Assembly (NCBI GenBank): GCA_900555225.1
Contig: USKL01000088.1
Location: 1-6,380, forward strand
From: an uncultured Collinsella sp.
GTDB lineage: Bacteria > Actinomycetota > Coriobacteriia > Coriobacteriales > Coriobacteriaceae
Reading direction: 5' to 3'
DNA length: 6,380 nucleotides
Part shown: in pieces, positions 5,379-6,380 of the stretch
Layout of the letters: each line of letters opens with the position of its first letter
How positions within the stretch are numbered: the stretch's first letter is position 1
Position numbers and translations under genes: made by a program
Notes under the pieces: generated by a model
The model's database searches: none
The model's input: only the letters and a program-made list of their open reading frames with translations
What the model was told of the DNA's origin: nothing

Positions 5379-6348
5379 GAGCCTCCCCTCCCTTGCAGAA
5401 AAACGGAATGATCAGATCGTCAAAATCCTGAATCTCCTCGTGGCCAAAGCCTTCAAAGAACTCATGACGCTTTTCGCAGGTCAGGTTGTTATAGACCGCA
5501 AACTGCGTCGCTGGCGGGCAGACGATATCGGCTGTGCCGGTGCCAAACAGCACGGGGCATTTGACCATAGGGGCAAAGTTCTTGGAATCGAAGTACGCCA
5601 GCTTGGCATAGGCTTCGTCAATACGAGTCGAGTCCTCGTCAAACCAGCGAGACCAATAGCGCAGGCCCTCGTAGGCAATGTCGTCTGCATCCAAATCCCA
5701 GACTAGGCGGAAATCTGACAGGAAGGGATAGAGGATGGCGGCACGATTGATAAGCTCGCTGTTAAGCGCACAGGTCGCAATGCCCAAACCACCACCCTGC
5801 GACGCGCCGTTCACAAACACACGGGAAAGATCGATGCCCTCGAGCTCGCGAACAATACGGCACAGGATGCGAATATCTTGGTGCAAGCGGACATAGTAGA
5901 GGTTGGCCGGGTCGCCGTCGATGCCGGCGACGATATGCCCGGCAACCGTTGTGCCCTCAAATCCACCAATGTCCTCGGAGGGACCTCCTTGGCCGGGGCA
6001 GTCGAGGGCGATGAGTGCCATGCCCATGCCCGCAAACGACGCCTGCTCAAACCAGCTGCGGCTTGCACCCGGATACCCATGGAACTGAAGCACCAATGGC
6101 ACGGGCTCGTCCGAGACGGGTTTAAGGTACTTGGCATGCAGGCGAGCGCCACACATGCCGGTATACCAGAGGTCGAAAAGTTGGCAGGTCGCGGCATCGG
6201 TGACCGATGCCGTGTCGATCGCATAGTCAAGCCCGACGGCGTCGGCCTCGGCCATGCGATCCTTCCAAAAGAGATCGAAATCTGATGGACGGGGCATGGC
6301 GCCTCGATATTCACCAAATTGATGTTGTAGCTCCTGAGCACTTGGCAT
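5371..6348 (-). CDS. CE7-family acetyl esterase (acetylxylan esterase/cephalosporin deacetylase-like)
   Basis: Carbohydrate esterase family 7 enzymes remove acetyl groups from small sugars, xylo-oligosaccharides and cephalosporin C. Beside lyase, kinase and epimerase genes, de-O-acetylation of sialic acids is the likely role, which is inference. The 325-residue product fits the CE7 length of about 320. It opens with a typical N-terminus (ELQHQFGEYRG, then PRPSDFDLFWKDRM, 19-32). It has HGYPGASRSW (90-99) with the oxyanion Tyr92, the CPGQGG loop (117-122, CE7 usually RGQGG), and the nucleophile elbow GASQGG with Ser183. Asp274 (GTADIVCPP) and His303 (FGHEE) complete the triad. No signal peptide is visible, so it should act in the cytoplasm on imported sugar. 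The ATG at 6348 was chosen by family N-terminus. Ribosome binding is weak (AAAGG at 6364-6368, 15 bases away), and a TTG at 6363 abuts that AAAGG. The stop overlaps the next gene by 8 bases. Confidence 0.9.
   Translation of the reverse strand: MPSAQELQHQFGEYRGAMPRPSDFDLFWKDRMAEADAVGLDYAIDTASVTDAATCQLFDLWYTGMCGARLHAKYLKPVSDEPVPLVLQFHGYPGASRSWFEQASFAGMGMALIALDCPGQGGPSEDIGGFEGTTVAGHIVAGIDGDPANLYYVRLHQDIRILCRIVRELEGIDLSRVFVNGASQGGGLGIATCALNSELINRAAILYPFLSDFRLVWDLDADDIAYEGLRYWSRWFDEDSTRIDEAYAKLAYFDSKNFAPMVKCPVLFGTGTADIVCPPATQFAVYNNLTCEKRHEFFEGFGHEEIQDFDDLIIPFFCKGGEAHV
5387..5392 (-). promoter_or_regulatory. Ribosome binding site of the pseudo-esterase gene inside the upstream coding end
   Basis: On the minus strand a purine-rich run (AAGGGAGGGGAGG, 5382-5394) ends three bases before the ATG at 5378. 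The GGGAGG at 5387-5392 is 8 bases from that ATG. It lies within the last codons of the intact esterase, whose stop overlaps the new start by 8 bases. It fixes the start of the second gene and implies coupled translation of the pair. Confidence 0.7.
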
Positions 6349-6380
6349 GGCTCGTGAACCCAACCTTTCGAAATCGCAAC

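Noticed and set aside
1..6380. CRISPR array, insertion sequence, tRNA or prophage signal
   Set aside because: I found no regularly spaced direct repeats, transposase motifs, cloverleaf sequence or phage genes by reading either strand.

Overview
The window is a compact stretch of a high-GC genome with tightly packed genes, all transcribed from the minus strand (right to left). RapZ, WhiA and the sialic-acid gene content, with actinobacterial features such as an Arg-type Walker A motif in RapZ, fit a gut actinobacterium of the class Coriobacteriia, perhaps Collinsella. That assignment rests on protein flavour and base composition only; no marker gene such as 16S rRNA is present.

In transcription order the layout is as follows. 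(1) 6348-5371: an intact CE7-type acetyl esterase. (2) 5378-4527: a second, shorter CE7-like protein overlapping the first by 8 bases; it has lost the nucleophilic serine. (3) 4458-3538: an N-acetylneuraminate lyase/DHDPS-family aldolase. (4) 3364-2399: a ROK-family kinase, probable ManNAc kinase. (5) 2258-1572: NanE, ManNAc-6-phosphate 2-epimerase. (6) 1470-550: RapZ. (7) 543-1: the N-terminal 181 residues of WhiA, cut by the window edge.

Genes 1-5 read as a sialic-acid catabolic block. Esterases would remove O-acetyl groups, the lyase would split Neu5Ac into ManNAc and pyruvate, the ROK kinase would phosphorylate ManNAc, and NanE would deliver GlcNAc-6-P to amino-sugar metabolism. No transporter, sialidase, regulator, NagA or NagB lies in the window; they may lie upstream, past the right edge. 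The block runs directly into the housekeeping pair rapZ-whiA. The yvcK gene usually found between those two is absent.

The intergenic gaps hold clear secondary structures: a 23-base hairpin before the lyase gene, a two-part stem-loop in the 173-base gap before the kinase gene, a 98-base imperfect inverted repeat capped by a UUCG tetraloop between kinase and epimerase, and a GC-rich terminator-like hairpin just upstream of the rapZ ribosome binding site. The points most worth following are the pseudo-esterase, the 98-base inverted repeat, and active-site substitutions in the aldolase and the ROK kinase that could mean an altered substrate. I saw no tRNA, rRNA, insertion sequence or CRISPR array.
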